Assembly (NCBI GenBank): GCA_014529385.2
Contig: CM043970.1
Span: forward strand, 42,330,779-42,394,778
DNA from: Adiantum capillus-veneris
Lineage: Eukaryota > Streptophyta > Polypodiopsida > Polypodiales > Pteridaceae
DNA: 64,000 nucleotides
Direction of reading: 5' to 3'
Position numbers and translations under genes: made by a program. The notes beneath the pieces are model-generated. The model did no database searches and was not told where the DNA came from. It saw only the letters and a program-made list of their open reading frames with translations. Positions 34,491-45,121 of the stretch are shown here, in pieces (the first letter of the stretch is position 1; every line of letters begins with the position of its first letter).

Positions 34491-35405
34491 TGTTTGTGGG
34501 TCGCCGCGACGGACGTCCATAGCATAGCTCTCACGCATCAACATAAAATATCAATACAAGGGAAGCGACCAGGATGAGGCATGGAAACTCACTAGGGTGT
34601 CAATCCTAATGAAGTGAACTCGATGAGATGCAACTACTGACTCTGCAAGCAAATCATACGCACAAAATCCAAGCAATCTGCCTATGTCCTTCTACATAGC
34701 TCTACAGTCATCACGCCCGTTTACTATGCAAATCATGTCGGAATTGCACGAAACTTGAAGGGAAGCTACAAGGGGACTATCAGGAACATATCCTATCATT
34801 GTCACAGCATTTTGGAGAGGTAAAAAGATCGCAATCGTTCATCCCAAAGTCAGCAAAAACAGTGAACAAGTGATCCTAAAGGGTCGTTTTAGGGTCCCTA
34901 AAGCCTCACCTAGGGTCAAAACAACATAAAATACGCATATAAGCACTCAAAACAGTGATTTAAGGTCTCAAACTCGTAGTTGAAAACCAACACCGAATCT
35001 TGAATGATTACACTTGAATGGAAGAGCAAAGTAAGAGGAACACAATGCAATAAACAAAATTGAATTCGGATTACCGTAGCCATAGTAGCGAAGATTACAA
35101 GTTGGAGCAAGAAGAAGCTCTCAAACGTACGCTATCTCTCAGTTTCTCATAAAAAAGGTAATGTTCAAAACTTACAAAATTGACCTTTATAGTTTAGGTA
35201 TTTACAAATGGCTTGTCCGGCCAAAAGCTCCTAAACTTCTAACTGGCTGTCTAATACACAATTGCTCCCAAAAAAATAATCATAAATTCTTTTACAAGTT
35301 CTCAGCTTAGAGATGCTCTCTTACAAAAGAATTTTACAAGGGTTTCCCACTAAAATGTGACTCCTTCTCTGGAAGCCGCAGCTTCGTCGCTTCGTCCGCC
35401 AAACA
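34491..35405 (-). repeat. 5' LTR of element B
   Basis: A 915-bp copy of 14259-15173 with the same termini, next to the primer-binding site on its inner side and ATAGG on its outer side. Confidence 0.95.
34819..34839 (+). promoter_or_regulatory. GATCGCGATCG-type site, copy 9 (5' LTR)
   Basis: GGTAAAAAGATCGCAATCG: the LTR version, changed at different bases from the other LTR. The common ancestor was therefore closer to the full site. Confidence 0.6.
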
Positions 35406-35410
35406 ATAGG
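35406..35410. repeat. Target-site duplication ATAGG, right copy
   Basis: It directly follows CAAACA, the end of the element B 5' LTR, and matches 14254-14258. Confidence 0.9.
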
Positions 35411-36187
35411 AGAAACAACATTTGGATCTGCACATCCAATCTCACTTGGCTCAAAGCAAAGGATTTACCATGATTCCCAAGCATCTCTCGAAAGCATTTG
35501 ATCTCCTCTTCAATAAGGAAATCCTTCTCTCCAATTTTGAGATGCTTCAATGTCTCTTTAGTGAACTTATGCCCAATGTGTTTTGGATCTCTCAATATAG
35601 GATGGCAAGAATCTTTCTCCATAACTCCATCACTTCCTTCTAGCAGATATGTAGCCACCCGCCTCACCTTCTTTGCAACAAATTTATATTTTTTCTCTAC
35701 CTGAACTTCAACTGCTTCACCTAAATCCTCCTTTAGATGTGTAAGTGCTTCATATAAATCCAATTCTTCATACATGTCTATTGAATGCACTTTAACAATG
35801 TGAGTTCCACTTTGTAACCTGTATTGCATGATCTCCTCTAGCTCTGATATAGTATCTATGTAATAAACCTCTTCAAAGATCCATGAAATCACATCATCTA
35901 GTTCAAGCACCTCACATACCTGCAATTCACTTTGAATACCTGACACATATTGCTTTTCCCATTTAGGTAGCTCTTCAAACTTCCTATATGACACCAAACC
36001 CTCACATATTAATCCCAAAAACCCCAAAGAGAAATTCTATCTTTGTGAGAGCTTCCCCACCTCCGTACCAGCATAGTCCCGCTTTATAGTGGCACCCCAA
36101 GAAAATCCTGTGAAAACTTCTGTTCTTTGAACTCTTTGCATATCTTCGGCAATGGATGATCAAGTAGGCTATCTTTGTTTTTGGCAT
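35411..36187 (-). pseudogene. Element A protease-RT linker and RT start
   Basis: The frame 36027-35350 gives a long acidic linker (ELDLYEALTHLKEDLGEAVE, VEKKYKFVAKKVRRVATYL). It then has CHPILRDPKHIGHKFTKET and LIEEEIKCFREMLGNHGKSF, the segment that leads into the RT fingers. A small frameshift near 35460 moves the reading to GCADPNVVSP just before the ATAGG target. The rest of RT is at 13623-14258. Confidence 0.8.
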
Positions 36188-36436
36188 GTTCTACACACAC
36201 ACCTTCAAAAATTGAACAGTCCTTTTACTATCCCTGCTCCAGATCCTTGCATAGGCTGAGCCATCATCTAAGACCTTTGTTTCCATGCACACAGCCGTAA
36301 CTTAGGGTTGTCCTAGTATGAGTGGATAGGATGAATGCTTTTTTATAAAAAAGTTTTGTGCATCACAAACATCCCCAATAGTTACCTTAGCATTTGCACA
36401 TGCACCATATAGATCCCCTGGAAGCATATTGGCAGC

Positions 36437-36625
36437 TCAAATCCACCAACCGTGATCAACATCAATAGGCCATTTTTCTTTCTTGTGCAAGCTCTTTGCC
36501 ATAATATTGATTTCTGACCCATGGTCCACAAGTGCTAAAATTGGCTCTTTAATGTCCCCAAGCTTCACAATGGTTTCTCTCGGTACTCTACCCCAATGAT
36601 TCCTAGAAAAGTGACTCCTTGGCAC
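36437..36625 (-). pseudogene. Element A aspartic protease fragment
   Basis: ILALVDHGSEINIMAKSLHKK shows the retropepsin active-site strand, reading DHGS where D(T/S)G(A/S) is usual. It is followed by a segment with paired Trp residues. The rest of the domain (36436-36200) is out of frame with stops. Confidence 0.7.
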
Positions 36626-36652
36626 AACTTCATCATCTCTATCATCATTAAA

Positions 36653-38412
36653 CTAAACATGTCTTACCTCATATATGATTGGACTTGAAACCACCACAAC
36701 CTTTGACTTTTCATCTTCAAATGCTTCTTCATAAGCATCCAAAATTGACGCAATTTGATGGATCATTTGGCTTTTAAATGCATCAGGTTCCTGCCCACTT
36801 GGTATCTGATGTATCCTCTTGATAATCTCAATAATCTCCTCATGAAACTCACGCTTGGCAATTCCTAAGATGTCACCCACCATGAGCTCCACTTTGCTAT
36901 TAAGAATGCACTCTTCAAAAAAATTCTTTAGATCTGTAGCCAACTCAATATCCGCTTTCATCTTATAAGAAGGTCCCTTGGGATTACCCTGCTTCTTATC
37001 TTTCGGCACCTCTTCCATTACCACTTCTAAAGTAGGTTTAGGAACAGGCCCTTCATCTTGCTTATTGCTAGATCTTGTTGCATTGTTTGATGTTCCTACA
37101 ATATCTTCATCTCTTTTGCGCTTATCTTCAACTATGGCTTCATTAGCTTGAGACCTGGCAATAAATGCATGTACTAAAAGTGAATTGACCAGATCTTCTA
37201 GTTTCCCTAATGCAATTCCCAACCTGACATAATTTTCCATGAGTTATCTTTCCTACTTCTGCAGTCTTCAAAGCATAAGGCCACAAATCACCTTTAGTTC
37301 TTGCACCTTCATCATCTGCATTATTGTATACCTGCAACCCACATGTAGTTGCTTCTACCATAGCAACATTATGTTGCATCTCCTCCGCTAACTTCTTCAT
37401 AACACCCCTCCCAAAATTCAATCGGAGTGGCTCACCTATTGCTTTGAGATGAATCTTCTTGTCTTTCCAAAAGACCATATTTTTCTTGTAAGCTTCATCA
37501 AAATCTTCACAGTCTTTGCGTTCATGATCTTTACTATGACACCCGATGCAATGGTCATCCCAATCCTTGCGTGGAGGTCGTTGCTTGGGCTATGAAGTGG
37601 AACCCTTGGTTCCTACCCCTTCAAGCTTAATTTCTTTCAAATTTAGATTTAACTCTTGTATACCTTTGATCAGCTCGTCAAGTATATGCTCCTCTATTTT
37701 TTGTTTCCTAGAGGCTGACTTTTCCTTAATTTCTTCATCTGTTGTCTCCATGGGATCAACCACAATCAGCTTATCTACCCTGATCTACCACTTTAAAATC
37801 ATGTTAACTGCTTCAAAAACCAACTTCCAATCAAATGTTAAGCCTAATTTACCTGTGAATCCTCAAATAGTTGCACCAAGCTCTTTTGAAGCCGTGGATC
37901 AGCAGCTTGAACAAATAACTCTACCTGTTCTGGTTTCAATGACCGTTGCTCTCCTGTAGATAGCAGCTCAAATTTCATTGTAGCAGCTCTCGTGCAGATA
38001 AATCCTTGTTTTTTTGCTGGATCTACTTCATAAAACTCTGCTTAGTTACCCTTTGAGAATCTTCAAGGAAACACTCCTCCTGTAATGCCTTTATAAAATT
38101 CTGTCAGTTTGGTCCTTGTGCAACTTGTATCTCCCCAATTTGAGCCCTAAGCTCTGGCACAACAATCAAGTGGAAACCTTTAACTGCTTCATGATTATCA
38201 ATCCCATTATCCTCCATGGATTGCTCATAAACTTTCCAATATTTTGAAATGTCTTGACCTTCAAACCACTGCAATTTTTTTGTTACTACTAGTCGAGCTT
38301 TCCGTATCCGCTCATGCAAATTAAATTGCTGTTGTGCAGTCTGTTGCTGTTGCATGTAGGTAGAAAATTGTTGCATCATCTGCTGCATCGTTGCCTCTTG
38401 CGGTGTAGTCAT
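36653..38412 (-). pseudogene. Element A gag
   Basis: The first frame, 38412-38104, starts MTTPQEATMQQMMQQFSTYM and has a Gln-rich helix, LQWFEGQDISKYWKVYE and FHLIVVPELRAQI, a Gag N-terminal layout. After 38104 the reading shifts: WIQQKNKDLSARELL is clear near 38020, then stops follow. Frames 37478-37143 and 37240-36653 hold the C-terminal part, including EVVMEEVPKDKKQGNPKG and a charged helix before the protease. No zinc knuckle is clearly seen; a Cys/His-rich stretch near 37510-37560 (minus strand) may be its remains. Confidence 0.75.
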
Positions 38413-38449
38413 CCTCCTCTGCTAAATTTTCCCACCCCTCCTCAATTTC

Positions 38450-38468
38450 ATGTCGGGTTCACCAAAGA
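38450..38468 (-). promoter_or_regulatory. Candidate primer-binding site of element A
   Basis: On the minus strand the LTR ends ...CCTCGACA, and TCTTTGGTGAACCCGACAT follows. A TGG start a few bases inside the LTR is typical of a tRNA primer site. I cannot say which tRNA. Confidence 0.5.
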
Positions 38469-38830
38469 TGTCGAGGATAATGGGTTCACGAGGTGAGCCG
38501 AGTCAACACCGGGCTGCTCGTTGTGGGAAATAAGAGAGACAAGATGCACAACACAAAGCAAAAGACACCGATGACACCGTAAATGCCTACAGTTGACAAC
38601 CTGAATGTTTTCAGGTTTTAAGAATTAGTCAAAGTGTAATTCGATTACAAATGTTTGTCGTTAATGACAATGATAGAGTTAAGAGAGTTTGATGCTCTCC
38701 AATTAGACCAAGACTGCAAATTTTCCACTTATGCCTGCCATTAGAGCATATGGCAAAAATTCCCTACCTTCTCCTTCCCTCGTTACCTTTGCCGCTTATC
38801 CTTGCACACCTTGGTCGAGGTTCAGGTCGA

Positions 38831-38912
<82 letters not shown>

Positions 38913-40421
38913 ACCTTAGTTCTTGCATTCTTTAAGAGAGAGACCGCAAGAGAGCTCATTGAGATCCTCTTCCCCGAGATTACCCTCACCGAGATCCGAC
39001 TTCCACCTCTCGTGCTCCTCCTTCACCGCCAAGCCTTGATCCGCCTTCTTCGCCAAGCTGACTCCTTCTACGTTCCTTTCACCAAGCCAAGCTCCCAAGC
39101 ACCAAGCTCCTCTCCTCCTTGCTCGTGTTACCTCAATACCTGTATCTCTCTCGTCAACACCTCAACATTTCTACCTTTTTATAAAAGCCCCCTCTTTCCC
39201 CTAAGCAACGATGGTGGCGTCGTTGCTACGGGGCGTGTAAACTTCCTTGATGACGTGGCAGAGATGGGTTTTGACCAACACAAAATCTTTCCAGAGCAAG
39301 GCCAAACAGAGGCACCATGGTCTATTGATGCTTTTTTGTTTCATGCGCATCATCGACAAAGCAACACGACACCTGGGGCGAGCTCTTCCTTCCCCTCCAC
39401 GCTACCTACGCCCTACCTTCACGCCATCGCCTATTTTTTTCTTCCCCTTTCACATTATTCCAAATAAAAATCCTTAGGTTGCTTGCCTTGGGCGGCCATT
39501 AACCCACTTTGAGGTTATGGGCGGGCACCCACTGGACCTACCCCCTTGGGAGGCCATTTTTAACTTGGCTTTTGGGCGGCCCTTTGGGCCCTTGGGCACC
39601 ACACTTGGTATACATATCGTATAAGGCATTGCTCCGCAAAAAGAAGGCATAATATTTGGTACACATGCCGGCCAAGGCAACACATATAACATGCATATCC
39701 ACCAAAGAATTGCCAAGCAGCACATCTTTCTCCATTAGGCGGCTAGAAAACCTTATGGTTCATGGGAGGGTGGCCCTCAAAGGGCACCACTTTGGGCAAA
39801 CACTTTAGCCCGGGCATTGCACTGGCTCAAGGACTGTATAAGCACAACTTCTTTTCTCCAGCTCGACATGGTTGCACACTATAGGAGATGACATTTCAGA
39901 CAAATAACTCATCAAGACTGTAAATCCAACGTCTCAAAGTTTGTGGGCCCACTAATTGAGGTTGCCAAACCTGCCAAAAGTCATCTAGTACCTCATCATC
40001 AGTCGTTGTCACTGACTTCAAACGTTAATATCTTACAGCTCCGGACTCCAATTGGCAAGCTGTAAATTCCTATAGACTTGTCAAGTTGCATAGAATGCAC
40101 ACAAACCCTACTGAGGATGTAAAATTCCTAGATGGCACATCATCCACAAGGCGGTCGACCTGGCATGGACTCGCCCCCAAGAAAATTTAATATGGCGATA
40201 GCTTGGCAACTAGAACTCCGATCAATAATCTAAAAAGACCAACGCTCTCCATAAAGTGAGCACTTAAGGCCCATGCATTCATTTCATTTCAGTCCCCTCA
40301 GCTACAATTGCCCAATTCGATACAGATTTGCAATTGACTGAAACTTCAAACTGCCATAACTTTTTCATCGTAGTTCCAATCGACGAGCCTGTAAAGATAG
40401 ACCGGTAGAGCACTTCAAGCA
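38469..40421 (-). repeat. 5' LTR of element A, also joined to a second pol fragment
   Basis: It starts TGTCGAGGATAATGG on the plus strand, as at 9083, and matches that copy to CACTTCAAGCA. It lacks the last 16 bp present at 11142-11157 and runs straight into integrase sequence. It acts as 5' LTR for the gag on its left and sits where a 3' LTR would for the integrase scrap on its right. Confidence 0.8.
38836..38910. repeat. (GA)n microsatellite in the right A LTR
   Basis: 75 bp of GA repeat, allelic in position to 9455-9534. Confidence 0.95.
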
Positions 40422-41119
40422 AGACACATTGTCTGATGCATACATATCATCATCATCACTTGGTTGTTGATCCAAGATTTGATCCTCAAAACTAAACTCA
40501 CCTTCTCATTTCTAGAACAATTGGATCCTTTTCCCTGCAAAATAGGAACTCTAAGCTTGAGCTCACATAGTTTATATGTTGCATTGTCATTAACATGAAG
40601 TACTACATATGGTCCAAACCACCACGTGACCATCTTTTGCATAGTAGACTATTGGTTTTCCAAGCTACTGTCATAAAAACAAGTACCCAATATCCATCTT
40701 TGATAGCATATGGCCGTAGTCTATGCTTCTCATCAAATGCTGCTTTATTCTTCAACCTTGCCTCCTTGAGGTTTTCTTTGGCCTGCTCAATATCTTCTTG
40801 GCGCCTCTCAAGTTGGCAAATACGTAAAGCAAGAAAATATTATGTAGACATATCTATGTCCCATGGCATTTTAGTCCAAGACATAACTGCCTCCTCTGTA
40901 GCATAATGGGTTCTGCCCATGCATCAATTGAAATAGCATATAACCTGTAACTTAACTATGCGTAGTGCAATCAGCTCATAAAGCAAAAGGTAGAAGCTTA
41001 GGCCAATCACCAATATGTCCTTGGCATGCTTTTGCTAAAGCCTTAACAATAGGCGGATGTCCTCTTTCACTTTTCGCATTACCCTCTGGATTGTATGCTA
41101 TAGTAAGAGCCAATTTGAT
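40422..41119 (-). pseudogene. Second element A integrase fragment
   Basis: It matches 11447-12170, the core end and C-terminal domain of the element A integrase, including the KSERGHPPIVKALAKACQGH segment and the WWFGPYVVLHVND segment. About 300 bp that separate this region from the LTR in the left copy are missing here. The match stops abruptly at 41119 (CAATTTGAT). Several small deletions and stops are present. Confidence 0.85.
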
Positions 41120-41312
41120 CCCAAAGCTTCCTATTCGCTCAGTATTGACTCCATTGAATTTTGTCTTACTGTTGCCGGTTGTCATGCCCCAAGGTATTCA
41201 CTGTTGCCTGTAATGGCTTTAACATCAAGGTCAACACCAAGCGATGGGGAGAGTAGGGCAGTCCCCATGCTTCCTATTTGCTCAATAGTGACCCCACTGC
41301 ATGACTTTTTGG
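41120..41312. other. Unassigned 193 bp between A scrap and copia LTR
   Basis: It holds two related stretches 145 bp apart (GCTTCCTATTCGCTCAGTATTGAC near 41128 and GCTTCCTATTTGCTCAATAGTGAC near 41271). On the minus strand it reads a gag-like KAITGNSEYLG segment, possibly copia gag leader. Not secure. Confidence 0.4.
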
Positions 41313-41397
41313 TGTTAGAAAATATGACGTAGCTAAATAGATATTGTAGTAGCTTACTTAATGGAGAGAGATAATTTTCACACACAAGAGATTACAG

Positions 41398-41444
<47 letters not shown>

Positions 41445-42029
41445 CATAATATATGTGGTTCACCCAATGTGGGCTACATCCACAGAAAAGCATCCACTCA
41501 ATGGTTTTAGTACATCAAACAAAAAGTAGATTACAAAGGGATTATACCCTTAATAGACCTCCCGCCTTGCTTCACTCTCACCACCTCACACCAACTTCAC
41601 AATGCACCACAATGCTTCACACTCCATTTTTATGTGTAGAAGAGGCCTCCTTTTATAGGCCAAAAGGGTTGCCATCTCTCATGAGAGGCAGCCATGTGTG
41701 GCCCTTGTGTAGATAAGTCCAAATCCGATCCTCCAGTCTGCCCATGTGTGGCCGTCCTTGAGAAGACAAGTCCGTTTTTGAATTCGGCCACCGTCCATTG
41801 ACTTCAGCCACCGGCCAACTGGCCAAACGACTGGCCACTTTCTGACCACTTTTCGGGCACCGTCCGGCCATGATATTCCAGCAAAAAGGAATATTTTGGG
41901 TGAAAATTTTGAATTCCGACGAGTGATTTTTCTTCACGCATGATGGCTTCCCCTCATAATGGGGGCCTTACAAATGTGCGTTTTTACCACAAAAAATGAC
42001 AAGCGATAAATCAGGCTCCATACTTAACA
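41313..42029 (-). repeat. 3' LTR of the copia element
   Basis: The plus-strand termini are TGTTAG...CTTAACA, a TG...CA pair with a 5-bp inverted end TGTTA/TAACA. It lies directly after the purine tract at 42030. It contains a (GA)n tract. Confidence 0.75.
41401..41440. repeat. (GA)n microsatellite in the copia LTR
   Basis: 20 uninterrupted AG dinucleotides. Confidence 0.95.
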
Positions 42030-42042
42030 ATCTCCCACTTGG
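42030..42042 (-). promoter_or_regulatory. Polypurine tract of the copia element
   Basis: On the minus strand CCAAGTGGGAGAT directly precedes the LTR start TGTTAAG. The form AAGTGGGAGA is common in plant copia elements. Confidence 0.8.
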
Positions 42043-42063
42043 AGATTGATCTCCAAACCAAAC

Positions 42064-42969
42064 CTATAACTGCTTTCCATCCTGGCTTCTTATCCTTGAA
42101 TGCCGATTGAAGATGAGAAACAGCTTAACTTCCATGTTGACGACCTTTGTAAACATGTCTGCAAGATTTTCACTTGTATGCACCTTTCCTAGCTTTAGTT
42201 GTCCCTCTTCCAAAAGAGTGCGTATGAAGTGATATCTCACCTCAATGTGCTTTGTCCTTGAATGAAATGCTGAGTTCTTCACAATATGGATAGCGCTTTG
42301 GCCATCACTGTACAAGACACGATTGTCTTGTTTGAATCCAAGCTCTTCTAAAAATCTATGAAGCCATAGAATTTTTTTGCTTGCCTCTGTCATTGCTACA
42401 TACTCTGCTTCAGTGGTAGAAAGTGAGACCACTTTCTGTAGCTTTGAAGCTCAACCTACTGTTGTGCCTCCAACTATGAAGACATAGCCAGTAGTGCTCC
42501 TTTGAGTATCTTTGTCACTTGCCATATTTGCATCAGCATATCCTTGAAGAAAAATATCAGTTCTTCCAAAATACAAAGCATTTGTTGTTGTCCCTTTTAG
42601 ATACCTAAGTATCCACTTCACAGCTTGCCAATTCTCTTTACCTCGATTGTCCATGAACCTACTTACAACTCCCACTGCATGTGTAATGTCTAGCCTTTTC
42701 CAGACCGTATCATATATAAGAGAACCTACCGCTGCAGCATATGGAACTTTAGACATATAGGCTATCTCTTCTTGTGTCTTTGGACACATATCCTTGGTTA
42801 GTTTAAAGTGACCATCCAAAGTTGTAGAAACCATTTCTGCATCTTGCATTGCAAACCTTTCTAGTACCTTCTTGATGTAATCCTCTTGAGATAACTTTAT
42901 TGTCTTCTTCGTCCTGTCCCTTGATTTCTTCATACCAAGTATCTTCTTTGCAGCACCTAAATCTTTCAT
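42064..42969 (-). pseudogene. Copia RT end and RNase H
   Basis: 42969-42451 contains MKDLGAAKKILGM, YAAAVGSLIYDTVWKRLDI, VKWILRYLKGT and YADANMASDKDTQRSTTGY, the RT thumb and RNase H start. After one stop (TGA near 42448), 42432-42064 has VSLSTTEAEYVAMTEASKK, YSDGQSAIHIVKN, RTKHIEVRYHFIR and ENLADMFTK. The catalytic RNase H residues (D, E, D) appear present. The usual RPDI has become KRLDI. Confidence 0.93.
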
Positions 42970-42990
42970 TGAAAAAGATTTAGAAAGATC

Positions 42991-43650
42991 CTATTTTAGG
43001 TCTTTGATGTCCTGCATGTTAGCACTTGCAATCAGCATGTCATCAACATACAACATTAGGATGATGAGCTTCCCATCTCCCAAATTCTTTGTGTAGACGC
43101 AGTGATCCGAGTTGCATCTTGTGAGTCCATGATCCAACATCCATCGATTGAACTTCAAGTACCATTGTCTTGATGCTTGCTTTAAACCACACAAGCTCTT
43201 CTTTAATCTGCAAACCATTTTCTCCTTACCTTTTACTTCATACCCCTTTGGTTGAAGCATGTAAATTTCCTCCTCTAAGTCACCGTGAGGGAATGCCATA
43301 TTTACATCCATTTGCTCAGGTTTAGATCATGAGAAACTACAAGGCTTAAGACAAGCCTAATTGAGTTCATTTTTACAACAGGAGAAAATATTTCATTGAA
43401 GTCAATACCTTTCTTTTGAGAAAACCCTTTTACCACAAGCCTAGACTTGTACCTTTTCTTCCCACCTTCTTCTTCCTTCAGCTTGTACACCCATTTGTTT
43501 TGAAGTGCCCACTTACCTTTAGGCAACTCAACCAACTCCCATGTTTGGTTGCGATGTAGTGAGTCCATCTTCACTTGCATACTCTTCTTCCATTCTTCTT
43601 TGGATTCGTGATGCATAGCTTCTTTGTATGATTCTGGCTCTTCAGAATCT
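42991..43650 (-). pseudogene. Copia reverse transcriptase
   Basis: 43616-43302 begins with KEEWKKSMQVKMDSLHRNQT, TWELVELPKGKWALQNKWVY and KARLVVKGF-like FSQKKGIDFNEIFSPVVK. 43311-42991 continues with MDVNMAFPHGDLEEEIYMLQ, LKKSLCGLKQASRQWYLKF and the catalytic LMLYVDDMLIAS, intact YVDD. The usual FLHG has become FPHG. There is a one-frame break at 43305. Confidence 0.93.
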
Positions 43651-43689
43651 GAGATCCAGAGATGGTTAAAGGATGGAACAAACCTTTCT

Positions 43690-45050
43690 AGAGGTCTACT
43701 TACTCTTGTAGATCTTCAGGGAATAGGTTGAGGCTCCTCATTTGACGTTGTTGCACGTTGTCACCGTTTGCTATCCTTGAGTCTTCACCATCCTCAAGCT
43801 CCATATACTCATTACCTGTTTCTTTTGTTTGTTTTTTTTCCAAGTAATCTTTGTACATATTTTGTTCTTTAAAAATTATATCCCTACTCCTAAAGATTTT
43901 ACCATCTTCAGGATTCCATAGGCGATACCCAAAGTCACCTTCTCCATAGCCAATGAAGAAACACTTTTTGGACTTTGCATCTAGCTTTCATCTTAGGCTT
44001 CTATCTATGTGCATGAAAGCCTCACACCCAAACACTTTGAGATCGGTTTACCTGTCCATGCCTCTTCTGGAACTCCCCCATCCAATGCCGTTGAGGGTGA
44101 CCGGTTGATTAAGTACACAGACGTACTTACAGCTTCCGCCCAAAGCTCAAGCGGTAGGCCTGCATGTAGCCGCATGCTTCGTTCTCGCTCCATGATTGTT
44201 ATGTTCATTCTTTTGGAAATGCCATTTTGTTGAGGTGTCCTTGGGGTTGTTCTTTGCCTCCAAATGCCATTGCTAGCACAAAAGCTTTCAAAAGCATGGC
44301 TGCAATATTTGCCACCATTGTCGGATTTGAGGCATTTAACCTAGTACCTGTTTCATTCTCCACAAAGGCTTTCCACCTTTGAAATATGGAAGACACATCG
44401 GATTTATTCTTCATTACATAAACCCATGTTTTCCTATTTGCATCGTATATGAATGTTATAATGAGCCACCAAGTGATGGTGTACTTGCAGGACCCCAAAC
44501 GTCAGAATGAACCAACTCAAGTTTTTATTCTTTCATTTCCAAATTTTTGAAATTTTACCCTCTTTTGTTTACCATAAACACAATCTTCACAAAACTCTAA
44601 GTCCACTTCTCTCAAACCTGGTAGAAGCTTCTTTGTTTGAAGGATTTGCTTTCCTTTGGCACTCATATGCCCAAGCTAGTAGTGCCACACCGCACTGTCG
44701 ACTTCTATAGTTGTTGCACAAGCTGAAGGTTGCGTACTAACAGTACACAAGTAAAGTGTACCAACCTTTTTTCCTTTGGCAACCACCAAAGATCCCTTTG
44801 AGATCTTCCACCGTTTGCTTTTGAATGCAGTGTTCTGACCTTCATCGTCCAGTTGTCCTGTAGAGATCAATTTTTTGCGAAGAGAAGGAACATGCCTAAC
44901 ATCTTTAAGCTTCCATTCATTTCTGCTAGCAGTTTTGACACAAATTGTACCTTTGCCGACAATTTCACAAGCTTCATCATCTCCCAAGTATACATACCCA
45001 AAGTTACCTTTGGTGTAATCTTAGAAATGTTGCTTGTGTGGTGTTGCATC
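43690..45050 (-). pseudogene. Copia GAG-pre-integrase and integrase
   Basis: 44987-44676 matches the GAG-pre-integrase region: LKDVRHVPSLRKKLISTGQL and, at the end, VDSAVWHY leading to the zinc-binding histidines. 44498-44205 is core (TWVYVMKNKSDVSSIFQRWK, ENETGTRLNAS). 44208-44005 is ITIMERERSMRLHAGLPLELW with the typical AVSTSVYLINRSPST. The C-terminal part to 43690 is in pieces. Several frameshifts and stops mean it cannot work. Confidence 0.85.
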
Positions 45051-45121
45051 GAATGAAGCTCCGAAATCTTCTATCTAGGAATTAGACACATTGTCTAATG
45101 AGAGAATTAGAGCATCTTGCT

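Larger units (their letters stand above)
14259..35405 (-). mobile_element. Giant Ty3/gypsy element B (inner)
   Basis: The ends are 915-bp direct LTRs starting TGTTTG and ending CAAACA on the plus strand, flanked by ATAGG on both sides. The primer-binding site (34473-34490) and polypurine tract (15174-15187) fix the orientation as minus. Coding order in sense: long leader, Gag (32.7-29.4 kb), protease, a charged linker, RT, RNase H, integrase, a second retropepsin-like domain, 5.6 kb of non-coding DNA with repeats, then a coiled-coil ORF before the 3' LTR. At 21.1 kb it is about as large as Ogre-type elements. It is dead: there are stops and frameshifts in every gene and the RT motif is changed. 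Confidence 0.93.
9083..40421 (-). mobile_element. Ty3/gypsy element A (outer), split by element B
   Basis: A minus-strand LTR retrotransposon with LTRs of about 2 kb at both ends. Gag, protease and the start of RT lie at 38412-35411. The rest of RT, RNase H and integrase lie at 14258-11158. The two halves are separated by a complete second element with a 5-bp target duplication. Removing 14259-35405 and one ATAGG copy would restore one coding order and leave about 10.2 kb, a usual size. All its genes carry stops and frameshifts. The right LTR is followed by more A-family pol sequence and not by a clean target duplication, so the right end is not a simple insertion end. Confidence 0.85.

Noticed and set aside
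14259-35405. Endogenous pararetrovirus
   Set aside because: True LTRs, an integrase and a 5-bp target duplication show an LTR retrotransposon.
38731-39467. Open frames with Arg-Glu repeats
   Set aside because: They are the (GA)n tract of the right A LTR in different frames, not genes.
41313-42029. Copia LTR as a 5' LTR for sequence on its left
   Set aside because: No primer-binding site follows it on the minus strand, whereas a clear polypurine tract precedes it, so it is a 3' LTR.
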